Shown: positions 45,481-56,753, counted from the stretch's first letter. The stretch is DNA of 64,000 bases from Psococerastis gibbosa (GCA_963971405.1 OZ020487.1:10575344-10639343); one strand, 5' to 3'. A program made the numbers and translations. Notes: generated from the letters alone by a model not told the origin.

Positions 45481-45911
45481 GAGTAGAATAACTTGCTAAA
45501 AACTTTTAAATTTGGCGGCTTAATTTGGAGCGTCAATTCGAGCAAATTAACAGCCAAACTGCATGTGGACTTTGGGTGATTCGTGCCGGAAAAGCTACCT
45601 AATAGCTATTAATAAAGTAATTAATTATATAATTAATATCATTTCGAATAGGTTTCGTTATGATTTTATAATTTCCCAAACTTACGCGCATTTTTTAATG
45701 CTTCCACAAAACATTCGTAATTTATTTAGGGCCTATACCTATAGACATACCTATATATGTAGTTAATCGTACATCACTATCATGTGTCACTAGGCGGCAC
45801 TAAACCTGGTGTCGCCTTGTTAGCATGCTTAAATATGTGCTGCCCCCCCCCCCCGGAGTTGACCCGGACCCCTCCCTGGGGAAAGTTTGAAAGAAACCCG
45901 GACAGCAAGAG

Positions 45912-46796
45912 AAAGAACCGGTCCGAGTTTACTCGAACATGCTTTCCAATTTATCAATTAGTAGTTAGAGAAAATTATTAATTTCGTGGTAAATAATTTT
46001 CCTATGGCTAAATTTTCGATATCTGGGGGGGGGGGGGGTTGTCTACCTGACGTCACTGGAGGTGAGGTAAATTCTAGAAATGTCAGACCAACACATTACC
46101 ACACAGTAATAATGGCAGGGCACGCAATGCATTTGACCCTGAATTTTCTATCATTTTAAAAAAAAAAAATTTTTTTCCACAAAACCAGAAAGTTTTTTGT
46201 GAAAGCAACCTGTCCGGCTTCGTTACTCAATTTAACACTTAAAACATGCCTGAAGGTAGAAATCACCGATCGAAAGGTTTAGCAGATAAATTATTTTTTA
46301 GTAATTTTTAATGAAAATTGAGCTATTTTTATTTTTTTACCCCCAGAAGCAAACTATCAAGGGGCAAGCGACCCCATGCATTTTGTTAATATTAATAACG
46401 ACTACAATATATGTGAATTTAAAAGAAATGGTTGGAGCCGTTTTTGATAAATAATTTTTTTTTAGACGTTTTTTTGAAGTTTTTTGAGAATAAAACCCCC
46501 CCCCCCCCCAAATTGAGTTAGCCCAAAATACAAAAAATTGTCTCGAGGTATGATTTTTGTGAACCTACATGCCAAATTTCATCATAATCGACTGAGTAGT
46601 TTTCCCGGAAATCGACGCACAGACAGACAGACAGACATACAGACAGACATACAGACAGAGCGACAGACAGACGTTTCGTAAAAACCACTTTTTTTGGTTC
46701 CTGAGACCTCAAAACGTGTAAATCCGTTGAAATCTCGGAATCGAAAATTTCGACCATCACAAAGCTTTCCTTATACTACGTATAAATTGGAAAGCA
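45912..46796 (-). repeat. REP-Q copy 3 (minus strand)
   Basis: Inverse orientation: AAAGAACCGGTCCGAGTTTA at the left, GTATAAATTGGAAAGCA at the right. It has a GACAGACA array at 46618-46676, a G-run at 46025-46038 and a C-run at 46498-46510. It sits inside the ARRDC intron between exons c and d. Confidence 0.85.
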
Positions 46797-46846
46797 AAAA
46801 TACAAAATAGGCATTGGGATGTTTTCACTTCAAAAAGATAACTCAC

Positions 46847-47024
46847 GTAGTTTCGGGTATTTATTGAGGACCGCCGGTGGAAAAGACGCCCTGGCATCGC
46901 CGAAGTCCAGCGCCGTGATGGTGTCCATAAGATTCTTGAACACCTTTTCTAGTGGAATGGTACCTATCCTCAGGGGAATACGCAGAATTAGCGGCTCCTT
47001 GGCTTTGGGGATATCTAAAACAAA
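46847..47024 (-). CDS. ARRDC gene exon c
   Basis: Minus-strand exon bounded by TTTGTTTCAG and GTGAGT. It reads FVLDIPKAKEPLILRIPLRI, GTIPLEKVFKNLMDT and RASFPPAVLNKYPKL, ending one base into a codon that exon d completes. In arrestin-domain-containing proteins the C-domain finishes with a strand resembling LRLPVVIGTIPL, so LRIPLRIGTIPL is a strong match. This is the last beta strand of the arrestin C domain, which acts in membrane-protein trafficking as an adaptor for Nedd4-family ubiquitin ligases. It follows exon b in phase 0. The antisense frame over the same span is a shadow. Confidence 0.85.
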
Positions 47025-48245
47025 CTGAAACAAATATTAATTATTAGACTTATGTAAGTCAATAGTGCTTGAGCCACAGGCCATTCGGGGAATCGGGCAT
47101 CTACCCGACTGCTCCAACCGGAGATAAGCAGAAATGGTTTAAAAAGAATTGATATAGACAAAATTAAAAGCAACATAGGTACAATATATTTATTTATTTT
47201 AATTATTTGACCGAAGTAAAATTAAAATATTGAAACAGCATCAGCTAGTTTTCGCGCGGCTATGCCGAAATACCGTATCGTGTGATTATGTTAACTTAAT
47301 TGCTTAACGGGTGAGTGCTCCTCAAAAGAACGCAAAACCTAGTCCCAACATTCCCACATATTTCGGTCAACGGCTTTTCATTAAATTAATATATTCATTA
47401 TACAATTTCATGATTTCCTAAAACTTTCTATTTGGCCCAAGAACAGCAGAATTACATTTGACGAATGAGGCGATCGCTTCGCATACTTATTCCATATTTT
47501 TTGCCCGCAGAAGTACGGGCAGCTTAATTATTAATAATAATAAAGTTCTTTGCTGTCAAAATTCATAAAACTGTTTTAAAAGAGCCCCCTGTTTCGTGTC
47601 TATATTTTTTTTTTAACTCACCCGGGGAGGACCCTCTTCTTTACTAAAATCTAAACGTAACAGTTATCTAAATAATGCATAAAATTGGGTTAATTATACG
47701 TATAAGTATAATACTTGGTTAAATGACTATTTATTTCCAAACAAACCTAAAAATCCAATAAAAATGTAAATCTTATAATGAAATTTTGAGTCCAATTTAA
47801 ATTCCTGTTAAATTACATGTTAAATAAAAAATGCATTGCATTTATGGAGAATCAAATTTTCATTCTACAAAGCCGTGAAAGCGGTTTTTGGAAAGCAGGT
47901 AAATTGAGAGGAGGGGCGAGTGTCGCCGCAGTGTTTATTGGGGCGTATTGTTTTTATAATGCAAGCCTATTGCATTTTGTAATGAAAGAATTGGATTTAA
48001 TGCTTTGCACGTTTTGATAAATTGATTGGCTATATTCCCATTATTTCATGGTTGTATCGCTTTCAAATTTAAAGCCGTTTACTTTTTAATAACATTTCCA
48101 TTTATAATAATCAAATATCATTGATAATAAAATCGATCTAATAAAGTAAATAAATAAATAAAGTGAAAATTCTTTGTGATGAATGTAGTTTATTATTTAC
48201 CAATATTTCAATTAAAATATCGTTGATATGTTTAGTTAGGAGAGG
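47025..48245. other. ARRDC intron region, mostly AT-rich
   Basis: Only short frames (for example 47817-48017) and simple AT-rich sequence. Intronic under the ARRDC model. Confidence 0.4.
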
Positions 48246-48253
48246 GCCATAGG

Positions 48254-48391
48254 CAGGGACGGATCCAGCCCATTTGGAGGGGGGGGGGGTAGTTGTGGGT
48301 CTAAATAGGAAAAATATATGTAGTATCAACTCAATCAAATGAGAGCGTAATAAATGAAACTACAATAAGCCACCCCCTGTATCCTTCCATG
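48254..48391. mobile_element. G-run hAT-like element (GACGGATCCAG type)
   Basis: Starts CAGGGACGGATCCAGCCC, ends CTGTATCCTTCCATG. Flanked by GCCATAGG (48246-48253) and GCACATAGG (48392-48400), an 8-bp duplication with a 1-bp indel. Confidence 0.65.
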
Positions 48392-48975
48392 GCACATAGG
48401 CCCTAATCTAGCTGTATCTACATTTTTTTCAATAAAGAATTATTATTACTGTGTTTATTTATTTTCTGGTTTATTATTTCCATTTACATAGACATTTTCC
48501 ACCTTATGACCTGTATCTAGGGAAAAAAGAAAGAAAGAAAAAAGGGACGAAAGAAAAAATTAAATTGTCTTGATTTTTACTCTTACAATTATTAACCTAT
48601 ACATAAAATTGAGTTCTTTCTCAATAAACTTTAACTAAATCAAGCAGACTTTTTTGATATTTTTATTTTACTGAACGGGGTAGTTTAAGGCTCAGATGGT
48701 CATGAAATACTAATAATAATAATAATGCGTGTTTTTATCAAAAAAAAAAAACATTACAAATTTTACTAAACCGGTGCCACAAAGCCAAAAAGGTTCGTTG
48801 GGATCACAACACAATTTACTTTAGTAGGTTATTTACTAGTTCATCACACTAACAATATTTTTTTAAACTGTACCTGTGAGTAGGCTTACAATATAGTTAT
48901 TAATGATAGACAAGGTAATATTTTCATTGTATCCGGCCCTGATCATTTCATTGTAGTAACTCAAACCTCTATGGC

Positions 48976-49063
48976 TGACAGAATTTCTGCTGTGTGTTAG
49001 TTTGTAATTAGGAACCCACGTCCTGTTCGCCTAGTGGTTATGTTATTAGCAGAAATTCTGTCA
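48976..49063. repeat. 88-bp hairpin with 16-bp perfect arms
   Basis: TGACAGAATTTCTGCT at 48976-48991 is the exact inverse of AGCAGAAATTCTGTCA at 49048-49063. The loop holds GTTCGCCTAGTGGTTATG, an A-box-like motif. Confidence 0.65.
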
Positions 49064-49965
49064 ACTTAGAAGTTACTCAAGTTACTTACAACCATTGTCA
49101 GTAAAATTTTCTTGTATAATAGCTCAAATGACAAAATTCCTAACACCTTAAATATTATCCTCGTACTAACATTGTAACCTGTTTTATTGAGCATCCTCAT
49201 GGCAAATTTTTGGCAAGTAACAAAATATAAAGTTGTGAAGAAATTTTCCGAAAGTCGAACGCTACAGGTACATTGTTTCTCCCTAATAGATATACAAATA
49301 ATGAACCCCGTGATTTGATGATTGATTGAATTTTGCTGGGTGAAAAAAAAAACGTAGCCTATATTCATAGAAAAAATAGGATTGTACTCAAAACCTAAGA
49401 AGAAAAATTCTAATTAATTTGGTATGCCTGTACGGTTTCCCAAAGGGTCATTTATTATATAGCCACCCTTCCATAAGAAACAGCAACAGCATTATTACTA
49501 TCCTATTAAACTTTGAAAATAAAAAATAAAACAAACTGCCGTCAGTTAGTTATTGCTTGATGGTTGATTGAAGTTTATTGAGTGAAAAAAACTCAAGTTC
49601 ATAATACGAAATTGGATTTCGAGTTGGAAAAAAGACAACAATAAACGTATAGTAACTCAAGTGTGGTCTAGAAAAGGGCTGAGGGAATGGGAAGTTCACT
49701 GTACCGTAATAATACGAACTCTCAAAAAACTTAGTTTTTATTTACGTCGAGGAAGTTTTATTCCATACCTGTTTTCGTGCGCTGTAGTTTTGTTATGAAC
49801 ATTTGAAGGAGGCTTAGCGATTCGGTTATTGGAAAAATAAAGAAGACTGATTAGTTTTGAAAAGTGTTAAAAATGTTTTCGTGGTAACAGTATTACCGAT
49901 ATTTTTTTCTTAATTTGAGGTACGTTTTTGCGTAGGCACTCAAGCCTGGCTTATTATAATAACTA
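49064..49965. other. ARRDC intron region, nothing recognised
   Basis: AT-rich. A 100-codon minus frame (49066-49368) has no recognisable features and is probably chance. Confidence 0.35.
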
Positions 49966-49967
49966 AA

Positions 49968-50172
49968 ATAAATACTGACTTTTTGTTCCATTACTAAGCC
50001 GACCTAGCGGAGTTAGGCCTATAAAGCCCTCTCCTACACTCAACTAGGAAGACCCGGGTCCGCCTGCTTTACATGCCTTCCGACGCATGGCCTAAAAATG
50101 TGCTAAGTGTGGGACTTGAACCAACAACCTTTCGGGTGAAAGTTGGAGTCTATACCTCTACTCTACATGTAC
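49968..50172 (-). mobile_element. SINE-A
   Basis: Minus-strand copy: AAATACTGACTTTTTGTTCC, GCGGAGTTAGGCCTATAAAG, GGACTTGAACC (degenerate B box) and CTACATGTAC. Confidence 0.85.
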
Positions 50173-50509
50173 TTTATGTTAGTTTCCGATTCATAACCGT
50201 CATCAGCAACTAGGCTTTTCCTTAACGAAGGGCCAGAATTCTTCGGAAATTCGGGAATTTGGCCCTTTCCAGGTTAAAATGTTCTTAGCTCAGATAGCTG
50301 AACTGAAGTCAGTCTTTTTTCACTTCATTTCAATCCAGGCATGCCTTACGCCAGTGAAATCTCTCAACAACCGCCTCACACTATTGCCAACTCCCCTACG
50401 ATGGTAAGTATTTAACTTTCTGACCGGTTTTGGCAATTAATTATTGAGACCTTTTTTCTAACGTCTGCTTTCAGCAATACTGCTTTCAGCTGTCAGCTGT
50501 CAGCCTGGC

Positions 50510-50740
50510 TGGGGGAGTGAGGCTGTTTATTACGTTGAGGTACCCTAAGGGCAGACTCCTTCACCTCTGGGAAAAGGGAAGTTGACTGACAGGGTGGACC
50601 TCCTGATTATAGTGCATTCCGAATAACTTGGGCAACTTAGTAAAGCCACACGATTAATTCGGAGGTGATCAGGACTCGCCACGCACGTATAGACTGACTG
50701 GTATAGTCTCAACACGTTTATCATGTTCCCTTGCACTCGT
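50510..50740. mobile_element. SINE-B copy
   Basis: GGTGGACCTCCTGATTATAG, AATTCGGAGGTGATCAGGAC and a left part (GAGTGAGGCTGTTTATTACG) shared in inverse with 23800-23870. It lies in the ARRDC intron between exons b and c. Confidence 0.6.
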
Positions 50741-50800
50741 AGGCTACATAAGACATACGGCTGTATCTTAAGTAGGTATTTACATATCCTTGGTCCTTAC

Positions 50801-50992
50801 CTCCAGTCTATAATCCATAGTGATTAGTTTACAGTCGATCATGGTACTTGTGGGGGGACAGGGGGGCACACAGGGGCCCACTTCGTCCCATGACGTTGAC
50901 TCCCCCGCTGGTAAAGTACCCTCTGCCTTCTCACAAAGTATCGTCTCGTCGATCTTCTTTTGGAAACCTCTACTTGAAAAATATGTGGTGAC
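50801..50992 (-). CDS. ARRDC gene exon b (arrestin C-domain core)
   Basis: The minus strand has CATTTTAG before and GTAAGG after a 192-bp open exon of exactly 64 codons in phase 0. It reads VTTYFSSRGFQKKIDETIL, CEKAEGTLPAGESTSWDEVG, PCVPPCPP and CKLITMDYRLE. This follows the arrestin_C layout of alpha-arrestins, where a TY strand leads to a basic loop, an L.....G.I.PG..... turn, a W-containing strand, a P.IPP.PPS proline loop and an I.Y.L. strand. It joins exon a (..ARIVQ) and exon c (FVLDIP..) without a frame break. No stop or frameshift was seen, so the gene appears intact here. Confidence 0.9.
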
Positions 50993-51086
50993 CTAAAATG
51001 AAAAAAATCAATACTATTATTATAACAATAAAAATTAGTGTTTATAATTACAAAGACTTTCACGGCTGGTGGGTTACATGACGAAG

Positions 51087-51262
51087 CAGCAGAATCCGGG
51101 ATGATCTCCCCCCCCCCCTTGCCCAAACAGTTACTGTTGAGCCTCCAAAACACAATCATAGAAGTCTACGGAGTTCCACTGAAGATGTGGACCGCAGATG
51201 TGGGCGAAACGTTTGTAAATACAATTTCAGAACGACCACTGCCTATCATCCCAGATTCTACA
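51087..51262. repeat. Small inverted-repeat element (AGAATCCGGG type)
   Basis: Left AGCAGAATCCGGGATGAT and right ATCATCCCAGATTCTAC are inverse. The interior CACTGAAGATGTGGACCGCAGA and GGCGAAACGTTTG matches 58793-58965. The interior has a CTGAAGA..GAAAC order like a degenerate hammerhead core. Confidence 0.5.
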
Positions 51263-51404
51263 TCTTCCTTAAGCAGTGACTAGCCGATTTGAGTCTCAAT
51301 GAGCAGGAGTTTTTAGTTTATAAGTTATATGGTACATGATAAACTCCCTAGGGCCTAGGGGAAAGTGGTAAGTACCGTTGCATTAATTTTGCCATCTATG
51401 TGCC

Positions 51405-51545
51405 TACTTTGGCGATTATTTTTAATCTTAACCCGGGATTAAAAATGTAAACAAGATAATTTTACAATGGAAAATGATATTTAAAATTGATTTGTTTGCA
51501 TTTTTAATCCCGGCATTACATAACCTACTAAACGGCATAACGGAA
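51405..51545. repeat. PAL-2 related palindromic block
   Basis: CCCGGGATTAAAAATGTAAACAAG..TTGTTTGCATTTTTAATCCCGG forms inverted arms around AATTTTACAATGG. Same core as 4449-4621. Confidence 0.6.
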
Positions 51546-51767
51546 TAACTGAAATTTGTTTCTTTCATTAGTTAACTCATGCTTTATTTAAATCTCTGTT
51601 GTTTATATGTGCAGGTTATATTATTCATGGGATGAAGGATTCTCAAGATATAAGGTATATATATTTCTTTACTAGGAATAATTTTATTTATTCTAAATAT
51701 GAATTTTATTATAACTCCAAACTTAAACTATTTAGAAAATATTTTAAGCATAAAGTCTAATAGTTAA

Positions 51768-51978
51768 ATAAATAAATAACTACTTTTGTTCTGCTACTAA
51801 GCCAACCCAGTGGAGTTAAGGCTCTAAAGGGCGATTTCTTACACTCAACAATGAAGGCCCGGGACCGCCGTCTTTACACAACCTCCGAAGCATGTCCAAA
51901 ACGTGTAAGAAGTGTGAGACTCGAACCAAGAACCTTTTGGACGAAATTCAAGTGTCCGTGCCACACCAACATGTCCTG
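51768..51978 (-). mobile_element. SINE-A (diverged)
   Basis: Minus-strand copy: AAATAAATAACTACTTTTG, AGTGGAGTTAAGGCTCTAAAG, GAGACTCGAACC and CAACATGTCC. More substitutions than the other copies. Confidence 0.8.
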
Positions 51979-52019
51979 ACAAATGATGCTAATGCTACTT
52001 TAATCGCAAAGCACCATAT

Positions 52020-52110
52020 AGGCTATAACCGAAATTTGAGAATAAGTTATAGAAAAAACTGGACTTGGTGGGATTCGAAACCACAATCTACGTTCCAAAG
52101 TTAATTTAAT
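52020..52110 (-). repeat. PAL-1 fragment
   Basis: ATAACCGAAATTTGAGAATA..ATAGAAAAAACTGGACTTGG and GGGATTCGAAACC match one arm of the tRNA-containing foldback at 37052. The second arm is missing. Confidence 0.5.
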
Positions 52111-53110
52111 GTCAGCGTTATGTATACCATACAAGACTGCAATATACAGCATAACACATTCTTTACAGCCGTGGCATGTATGACAATTTCTTTATTCACT
52201 TTTTCATAAGAAAGGAGAACTTGAAGGATATGGGAATATTACCATTTGAGTATTCTTTAACAAACAAAATGGCTTTTCAATCCCTTCAGGCTACTCTATT
52301 TTGCATTTCATTTCAAATCGTCTCATAAATGGCGCCAATTAAAATGGCGCTGCGGATCCGGCCCAGTACTCACCACCCAAAGGGTTTTAGATATATTGCG
52401 AATATTTTGCAGCAGTGAATGCTAAAATGAAGCTGGCAATAAGCTTTTGGCAACGGGCCAACCATTTCCGGTGGCCAATGTGGGGGGGGGGGGGTTGGGC
52501 TTAATAAACGCTAAGGTGAATGTAACCGACCGAAATGGAAATCTCTAACTGAGAGACATGGCGTTTACAAAAATCAGATATTTTAGGTTTTTTTATTTTT
52601 ACTGAGTATAGACAATGGGACCCGGAATTCATTTCCACTGGGTCGTTTGTCGGCGAGAAAGCACGGCCCAATATGAATGAATGAATGAATGTATTTCCAA
52701 TTGACAATATACAGTACATATGCACATTAAAATAGAATTGTTATCGCTAGGCTTATGTTCATAGTTTATCTCATTATCTCAACCAGTGACATATTTAAGT
52801 AGCCTATCTGCCGCCTCTAGGCAGCCAAGTTTGCCACCCCTCCCCCTTGTCAGCGCCCTTCCTGAAGCGCCAGCCACTGGGTATTGGCCGTTTTAATAAC
52901 TCAAAACTATTTATCCAACTTTTATTCTTGTGTATAACGGGCGGGAAAAATTCATAATAATGTCTCTATTGTTTGAAACTATATATCATATGCATGAACA
53001 ACCCTCCTAGTGATTTAATAGACGAAGTAATCCCTGACGCTGACCGCAAATGGCTGTAGCAAAACTACCTGTAACTCGCTGAAAATGCAAATGGTTATTG
53101 CATAATTGTG
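52111..53110. other. ARRDC intron region with simple repeats
   Basis: G-run at 52481-52493, (GAAT)n at about 52673-52692. No gene recognised. Confidence 0.35.
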
Positions 53111-53121
53111 GGACCGGAAAA

Positions 53122-53178
53122 ATATCATATTTCCAATGTTTGAAACTCGATTGGTACCTGAACAATCTTCGCAGTCAA
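53122..53178 (-). repeat. Partial duplicate of an ARRDC exon/intron junction
   Basis: CCGGAAAAATATCATATTTC and CTCGATTGGTACCTGAACAA..TTCGCAGT parallel 54176-54236, which spans the donor end of ARRDC exon a. The copy ends where a G-run element starts (53180). It cannot encode a useful exon. Confidence 0.6.
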
Positions 53179-53179
53179 G

Positions 53180-53262
53180 GCCGTAGCCAGGGGGGGGGGG
53201 TTCATGAGGTTTCAAACTCCCCCCCCCCCCCCCGGAACGAAACGGCTTGACAATAGATAGAA
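53180..53262. repeat. G-run element fragment
   Basis: CAAGGCCGTAGCCAGG then G- and C-runs (53190-53200, 53218-53234) and AACGGCTTG. The left end is intact for the family; the right end is truncated. Confidence 0.55.
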
Positions 53263-53704
53263 TCGGATTTTGAGAGGAAAAATAAAAACTACTATGTAAT
53301 ATCCAATGAAATTTCTGAATTTGAAATGAAATGAAATTTACATTAAATGTAAACGCAATAGTTACTTTGAGAAGATAATAATATATGCTACGTACAAAAT
53401 TAGCGCAAAATTGACTCATGCGAATTGTAGAAGACTAGGTACTTGGTGCATGATATAATAGGAAATATTAAATTTTTAGTACCTTAGTTCTTTTATAAAA
53501 ACCAGAGGGGACTAAAATTTCGCGTAATCTGGGATTTTTTGAGAAACTACAAAACCGAAGAGTAAAAATACCCGATTATATGATGCACGATGTAGACTTC
53601 TACAACTTAAATGAGCCAAATTTTTAATATTTTGCAGAGTTAATGATATTAAAAAAAAAAGTCTTTAATTTTGGGGTGCCAATTTTCAACGGAACATATC
53701 CTCT

Positions 53705-54173
53705 TAAGGCGCATATTCCACCTACGTCAATAGTAAATGTGGTATTGACGGACATTTCAATTTTTCATTGATACACTACATTCCACTTGTTTTTTGAACT
53801 ATTGATCACTTTTCTTCTATTGACACGTATGCGCCAAATTTTTGAAATTTGTTTGCATTTGTTTTTTGAAATTTTGCTTGTATTTGTTTTCTTCGTACAC
53901 TTATTATGTTTAATAAAACCTAATAATAATCCGAAGTAAGATCGACCTTCACCGATCTGTTTGATGGATGAAAATTGTTTTAAAAACAATAAAATATAAA
54001 ATTTTTGTACTTATCATATCCCATGACGCCATTTTAGTTTGTTATTGTTTGAAACGCGTGATTTTACTCAATGATCATTGATCAATTTTAACTATGGCAT
54101 ACAGTAAAATTTAAAATGTCTGTCAATACCACATTTCTTATTGACTATTGATGTAGGTGGAATGAGCGCCTAA
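53705..54173. mobile_element. Diverged MITE-P (463 bp)
   Basis: Starts GGCGCATATTCCACCTACGT and ends in the inverse GTAGGTGGAATGAGCGCC. TAA on both sides (53705-53707, 54171-54173). Its inner arms (TCAATAGTAAATGTGGTATTGACG) differ from the common MITE-P type. Confidence 0.65.
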
Positions 54174-54219
54174 GCCGGAAAAAATGTCTTATCTCTATTG
54201 TTCGAGACTCGATTGGTAC

Positions 54220-54402
54220 CTGAACAATCCTCGCGGTGATTTTATGGACAGGCTTATTACTGACGTTGAACACGTACGCCTGTAGCGGAATCATCTCCCC
54301 GGGGACGAACCCTCTTTTCCTAATTTTGGCGGATGCTATGATTGTCCCACTGGGGCAGCAGAAACACCACGAGTTTGTTTTTTTCTCCTTGTCTACCCCG
54401 CT
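54220..54402 (-). CDS. ARRDC gene exon a (start of arrestin C domain)
   Basis: Minus-strand exon after TTTGTTTCAG, with donor CAG|GTACCA. 183 bp, 61 codons, phase 0 at both ends. It reads SGVDKEKKTNSWCFCCPSG, TIIASAKIRKRGFVPGEMIP and LQAYVFNVSNKPVHKITARI. The Cys-rich CFCC followed by G.I..SAKI.R.G..PGE.I is a hallmark of arrestin-domain-containing proteins (ARRDC family, linker into arrestin_C). This is the most 5' exon I can prove. The arrestin_N exons (about 150 aa expected) should lie at higher coordinates. The donor is GT but weaker than the others. Confidence 0.85.
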
Positions 54403-54762
54403 CTGAAACAAACAAAACCCAGAATTACAAATGTTTTTATTTTATTTTTTTAATGAATTGTCTCGATACAATAAATTGTCGTGTCGGTCCATTTCATTGT
54501 AAACATACAAGGTCCGAATCAGAGAACCAAATTCTAAAGTTAGCCTGTATATTTTACAGCCGGGCTTTGGGTCCTTTCATAGCGAGCGGTTTGCCGCGCG
54601 GCTCAAGCATAAAAGAAACGTAAAAAAAGCTTGCTTTTAGTTTATTACTGGCTTATTTTTTTACATAATTATAACGTAGGAGTAGTATAATTTAATGTTA
54701 ATTTAATATTTTTTAATGTACTGTGCTAAGCATACGCGTAAACAATTTGTTTACAATGATAT

Positions 54763-54783
54763 CAATCAATCAATCAATCAATC
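54763..54783. repeat. (ATCA)n microsatellite
   Basis: Five perfect ATCA units. Confidence 0.9.
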
Positions 54784-54843
54784 GTGTATTGTCATTATAT
54801 CTGCATCCATACAATCCATGGACGCAGCTCGACCTCGTCAAAA

Positions 54844-55477
54844 AGCGAACTACTCGACAAATGAGTCACAAAATATAAAATATAAGCAAAAACAAAAACA
54901 ACATTGGCAACTAGGGTTGCCACCTATACAATATTTTATTGTTCAACGATATTTTAATTGTAATAAGGTGCCCATTCCATTGACCGGCTAGGACTATTTC
55001 CAACAACGGTGACGTGGTAGCAGACATTCAAGACTTAGGTGGCGTTTCCACTGGCCTCGCATTGCAGAATTGACGGAAATGTTTATTTTCCTCTATGCCA
55101 TAGTTAAAATTGATCAATGATCATACAGTAAAATCACAAACAAACAAACTAAAATTAAAAAATGGCTTCATGGGATATGTTAATTACAAACATTTTAATA
55201 CATTTCTATAAAAAAAAAAAAAAAACATTTCCGTCAATGTCATTAGCTTTCTGCAATGCGAGGTCGGTGGAAACGCTACCTAAGTCTTGAATGTCTGCTA
55301 CCACGTCACCGTTGTTGGAAATAGCCCTAGCCGGTCAATGGAATGGGCGCCTAAAGCGAACTACTCGACAAATGAGTCGCAAAATATAAAATATAAGCAA
55401 AAACAAAAACAACATTGGCAACTAGGGTTGCCACCTATACAATATTTTATTGTTCAACGATATTTTAATTGTAATAA
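54844..55477. repeat. 123-bp direct repeat flanking a MITE-P
   Basis: 54844-54966 and 55355-55477 are the same 123-bp sequence (one A/G difference seen). Each begins AGCGAACTACTCGACAAATG and ends GTAATAA. A MITE-P with its TAA duplication lies exactly between them. See the finding for interpretation. Confidence 0.9.
54964..55354. mobile_element. MITE-P (385 bp) with TAA duplication
   Basis: 54967-55351, from GGTGCCCATTCCATTGACCG to the inverse CGGTCAATGGAATGGGCGCC. TAA at 54964-54966 and 55352-55354. The arms extend through CTCGCATTGCAGAA. Non-coding. Confidence 0.85.
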
Positions 55478-56044
55478 GACCCCATAAACTCATATTCCCC
55501 GCCATTGCTTGCATTGTGTGTTTCCGGCTTCACCCAGAACTTTATCTGACTTCATAGTTCAAAAGCACAGTTTTCATTAATTAAGTACGGTAACTAAGGA
55601 TTAAATTGTTAAATATAAAATTTTTGTCTAAATTTCACAATATTCCATTTATCAACGACGTTCAACGTCTATGCAGTTCGTAAGACTTCTTATTTAAAAT
55701 TTGGCTAATCTTCCCTATTTTCCTTCGCCCCTTCAATGAATTTCCCTAAGAATTTCTTGTTAAAATTTAAATGACTCTTGTGCCTAGTGTTTACCGCATA
55801 AGGTCTATAGTGACTGCTCAGTATTTTCTCGCCAAGGTCTAGATCAAAATGGCCAAAATTTTTGCGGGGGAGCCAAATATGAGGAAATTAAATATCTCAA
55901 CTCTCAGGGGTGTATGTAGAATTTTCGCTAGGGAATCCCCGGGTAATTATTATTATTTTTTTAAATATAAAGGTAAAATAACAGATCAATAAGTATTTTT
56001 AGCTAATATGTGCAGTATTTCAACAAAAATGTTATGGATAATAA
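55478..56044. other. Spacer, nothing recognised
   Basis: AT-rich with no gene or repeat ends recognised. Confidence 0.3.
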
Positions 56045-56422
56045 TAAGGTGCCCATTCCATCGACCGGCTAGGGCTATTTACAAAAACGGTGACGTGGTA
56101 GCTGACATTCAAGACTTAGGTGGCGTTTCCACCGACCTCGCATTGCAGAAAGCTAATGACATTGACGGAAATTAGAATTTTTCTTTTTATAGAAATCTAT
56201 TAAAATGTTTGTACTTAACATATCCCATGACGCCATTTTTTAATTTTAGTTTTTTGTTTGTAATTTTACTGATCAATTTTAACTATGGCATAGAGGAAAA
56301 TAAACATTTCCGTCAATTCTGCAATGCGAGGTCGGTGGAATCCCCACCTAAGTCTTGAACGTCTGCTACCACGTCACTGTTTCTGTAAATAGCCCTAGCC
56401 GGTCAATGGAATGGGCGCCTAA
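56045..56422. mobile_element. MITE-P (372 bp) with TAA duplication
   Basis: 56048-56419, GGTGCCCATTCCATCGACCG to inverse CGGTCAATGGAATGGGCGCC. TAA at 56045-56047 and 56420-56422. Confidence 0.85.
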
Positions 56423-56753
56423 GGCAAGAAAAAACCCTGACCCCGGGCCCTCAACCCTTTTTAAAAACCATCTGCAAACAAACAGCAACCACACAAATGA
56501 GTTGCATGGTTGTATAAACACACATTTGAAGAGTTTCTATAAACCACTGACGGTCATTCGTCCCTTAATATTAGTAGTGCACAGTTACTACGCTTCCGCA
56601 TGCCTTTCAAGGACGCTATTCATCATTTTTAAATTCAAGTTCGGTGTTGTCTCGCCTTGTTTGACTTTTGTCTCCACAATCATCAGAGAAACGCTTTTAT
56701 TATATTATTAATTTTTTATTTTATTTTTATTTTATTTTATTATTGCTTTCCAA

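Noticed and set aside
46819..47028. Plus-strand ORF opposite ARRDC exon c
   Set aside because: Antisense shadow; splice signals, phase and arrestin similarity are all on the minus strand.
53015..53419. 134-codon minus-strand gene
   Set aside because: The frame is built from a G/C-run element and a partial copy of an ARRDC splice junction; no protein family is visible.
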